DNA from: CAYYJR01 sp964472305
GTDB lineage: Bacteria; Armatimonadota; Hebobacteria; CAIYQO01
Direction: 5' to 3'
Assembly: GCA_964472305.1 (NCBI GenBank)
Contig: CAYYJR010000020.1
Span: forward strand, 10,338-74,337
Length of the DNA: 64,000 bases
Made by a program: the position numbers and the translations under genes. Below, piece by piece: positions 61,960-64,000 of this stretch (within the stretch, counting starts at the first letter, position 1; every line of letters begins with the position of its first letter). The notes under the pieces were generated by a model. It was not told where the DNA came from and searched no databases. It saw only the letters and a program-made list of their open reading frames with translations.

Positions 61960-64000
61960 CTACCACGACCCAATAACCATCCGAGCAGAAGAACGTATAC
62001 CAGGATCATATCTAAAGCCGGGATCGGTGTCTACTCTCTCACCGAGTTCCGAAAATGCGATCCACGGCTTACCCGTGTTATCTATTGCCAAGCAAATAGA
62101 TGGTTCATCGTCGTATTCACTCTGATAGCTGGCAAGTTCCTTTGGCCGTGCCCATGTTTTGCCGTCATCGCGTGATATGACGCCGTAGAGTGTCGCCGGG
62201 GTCGTGTGACCGACTGCTGCCATCTGCCGATGGCACAGCACCAGCAGATACAGCGTCCCATGCCCATCGCCGGTCAATGCCACTTCTTTGGGGGTCAGTT
62301 GCGGGAAAAGCTGGCGCGATTGCGCCCACTGTTTGCCGTCTGTAGAGGTGGAGAACCTGATACTCCCTTTATCTGCAGACCGATTTCGTTGAACAAAACA
62401 AAGCGCGATGCCATCCCGCGTTTTCGCCAGTCGTGGGGAATAGCCGCGAAAGCGCAGGGCTTGTGAGGTGGCCAGGGTTCCGTCGGTGTTTACTGTTGCC
62501 AGGGTGATTCCAGGCATGGATTGCTCATGATTCTCAGCCACCATGAGGTAACGCTTCAGCCCGGGATGCCATACGAGCTGTGGATTACGATGACCACGTC
62601 GGATATCGACAGGGAGACTTGTTGGTGACCCCATGCCATCCTGTCGGATGACCGACCAGGGAACCGAGGACGCACGCTGCATCCCTCCAGGTATGGCGGT
62701 TACAGGATGAAACGCCAGTTGCCAGGCAGACCAGACGGTGCCTGCCGTTCGCGAGTGATCCCATTCGAGCACCGCCATACCTTGTTGCGCTGTTGGGCCG
62801 ATGGCGCCTGTGATTGCCGACACGAATGCCGTCCGCGGGTCAGTATTGCCGATCTCTGTTGCCTGGTAGTCACCGGATTTCGGGGGAAGGGAAAACCATC
62901 CGGCAGTCATCTCTGTGGCGTACAACACCTGCATTCCGCTGCTGAGTGGCAACAGCCCTGGAGACAGACGAGCTGGTGTTGGGCCGGATAGGGTGATAGC
63001 AAGTTCTCTGTTGTCCAGACTGTTGTATCCGGTTACCGTAATCCCGCGTGATTTCTCCGCACCGGGCTCACTCCCCTTAACTTGTTCATCAGCATAGCTT
63101 AGTCGATAGCGAACTTCCTCGGTGCGCGTCGAGGGGGCACCGCCTTCAAGCTCCCAGGTATATCGCCGGGAGAGCACATTGCCATACCGATCACGTGTGA
63201 TATCGAGTCGAATGCGGTCATTGACTTTGCCGTCATGCCCGGTGAGGGTAATAAGGCCACTATCGCCGTTATAGCGACATACGGCATGGGCATTGACGGT
63301 GTCAGAAACAACACTCTTTCCGGCTGCGACACGCTCCTCGATTAACCTGCCACGGTCGTCATAGTGAAGTATACGTTTCGAATCCTGGTTATTGATCAGT
63401 AGTGGGCGAGCGAGCGGAAGTAGTGTATCACCCAGCATGAAGGTATGCATGCCGGTCAGGGCATAACTGCGGAGGCCATGAGGGTGGATGTTACGCACGG
63501 TGCGCCCACGCAATATACCCTCCTGGTCATAATCAAATTGTTCGCTGATCATGGTGTTTTGCGGTTGTGGATCGCCGTCCCACCGGGTCGTCGCTATCAC
63601 CTTGCCATCCAGGCCGAATTCCACGCGGTCAATGAAGGCCGGTAAACTGAAACTGGCTGATCTTCCCTCATCGCCAATCCGCTCCAGGAGTGCCGGTCCT
63701 TCGATGGCCGTCACCGGGCCGCGTATGTTGAAAGTGTCACGCGTGAGACGGATGCCATGGCGAGTATCCTGTTGTTGGCTTCCGGGGTAATAAGTGATAC
63801 GGCGAAGAAAACGAAATCCTCGGTTCTTACGCATCTCTCGATGCTCTAGGCCGGTGATGTGTTCGTCATCACGTCGCTGGATGGTCCAATTACCCATCGA
63901 ATCGTATTGGTATGTAATGCGTGATTGGAATCTCGGAGAAACCTCATTATCCGTGGACGAATTGAATAATTGAAACTGCCTGACCAGTATTGGGTTGCCT
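61960..64000 (-). CDS. YD-repeat protein with C-terminal sialidase-like propeller, 5' cut
   Basis: At least 679 residues; the frame stays open past the window edge, so the start is not visible. The N-terminal part has YD/RHS-like repeats: YQYDSMGNWT, FDYDQEGIL, LHYDDRGRLIEE and DRYGNVLSRRY. From about 63000 the sequence turns into a propeller with Asp boxes (STDGKQWAQS, SRDDGKTWAR). The end FRYDPGIRSSARMV is not a known toxin domain. RHS-type proteins usually end in toxins, so this is an unusual layout and may instead be an adhesin or glycan-binding shell. It converges on the recombinase remnant 26 bases away. Confidence 0.6.
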   Translation of the reverse strand, partial: GNPILVRQFQLFNSSTDNEVSPRFQSRITYQYDSMGNWTIQRRDDEHITGLEHREMRKNRGFRFLRRITYYPGSQQQDTRHGIRLTRDTFNIRGPVTAIEGPALLERIGDEGRSASFSLPAFIDRVEFGLDGKVIATTRWDGDPQPQNTMISEQFDYDQEGILRGRTVRNIHPHGLRSYALTGMHTFMLGDTLLPLARPLLINNQDSKRILHYDDRGRLIEERVAAGKSVVSDTVNAHAVCRYNGDSGLITLTGHDGKVNDRIRLDITRDRYGNVLSRRYTWELEGGAPSTRTEEVRYRLSYADEQVKGSEPGAEKSRGITVTGYNSLDNRELAITLSGPTPARLSPGLLPLSSGMQVLYATEMTAGWFSLPPKSGDYQATEIGNTDPRTAFVSAITGAIGPTAQQGMAVLEWDHSRTAGTVWSAWQLAFHPVTAIPGGMQRASSVPWSVIRQDGMGSPTSLPVDIRRGHRNPQLVWHPGLKRYLMVAENHEQSMPGITLATVNTDGTLATSQALRFRGYSPRLAKTRDGIALCFVQRNRSADKGSIRFSTSTDGKQWAQSRQLFPQLTPKEVALTGDGHGTLYLLVLCHRQMAAVGHTTPATLYGVISRDDGKTWARPKELASYQSEYDDEPSICLAIDNTGKPWIAFSELGERVDTDPGFRYDPGIRSSARMVIGSW

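Noticed and set aside
1..64000. CRISPR arrays, tRNA and rRNA genes
   Set aside because: No regularly spaced direct repeats, no tRNA-like T-arm sequence and no rRNA segment was recognised by eye; a covariance-model search would be the decisive check.

Overview
The window looks like one contig of a free-living, Gram-negative-type bacterium with an outer membrane and high GC. The best taxonomic clue is a prepilin N-terminus at 24349 (FSLVELLVVIAI ... REKARQR), a signature very common in Armatimonadota. Long exported beta-propeller, beta-helix and glycosidase proteins fit that assignment. This is inference; no rRNA or tRNA gene was recognised.

Layout. 1-4932: housekeeping genes (RNase H-fold exonuclease, MFS exporter, D,D-carboxypeptidase, rRNA pseudouridine synthase, YkgJ Cys-cluster protein). 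4986-12453: a co-directional surface set (C-terminal-Phe outer-membrane barrel, Big2 lipoprotein, large exported protein with a FlgD-like tail). 12511-24255: exported or carbohydrate-linked proteins (beta-helix, Asp-box sialidase-like, methyltransferase behind an attenuator, PQQ-propeller/methyltransferase fusion, HAD phosphatase, GH127, CAP domain). 24349-25321: a prepilin fragment and a PD40 propeller fragment separated by a 100-N assembly gap. 25533-38547: signalling and stress genes (cyclase/NB-ARC/TPR protein, OsmC, HD protein, hemerythrin/ScdA-like operon with an FNR/CRP-type site, two soluble PAS histidine kinases, a damaged receiver domain). 38682-56882: glycosidases and metabolic enzymes (GH42, FAD oxidoreductase, GH-A-like protein, Asp-box/beta-helix protein, carbamate kinase, SGNH-like, MttB-like, QueD, FmdB, TIM-barrel epimerase). 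57145-60433: a copper island (secreted CC-repeat protein, SHOCT membrane protein, CPH-type ATPase, HMA-like protein without cysteines). 60639-61933: a mosaic of a truncated gene, an IS21 end and a beheaded serine recombinase. 61960-64000: a YD-repeat/sialidase protein running off the edge.

The strongest new element is at 14992-15230. A near-consensus promoter drives a leader with a 26-codon peptide rich in Cys/Tyr/Trp/Phe, a 12-bp antiterminator and a mutually exclusive intrinsic terminator, all in front of a SAM methyltransferase. I read this as a ribosome-mediated transcription attenuator; I know of no description of it for this gene family. Other points of interest are promoters placed 7-8 bases from start codons (leaderless transcription), an operator centred at about -41.5 before the hemerythrin operon, and a probable exported copper-binding protein with 24 cysteines.
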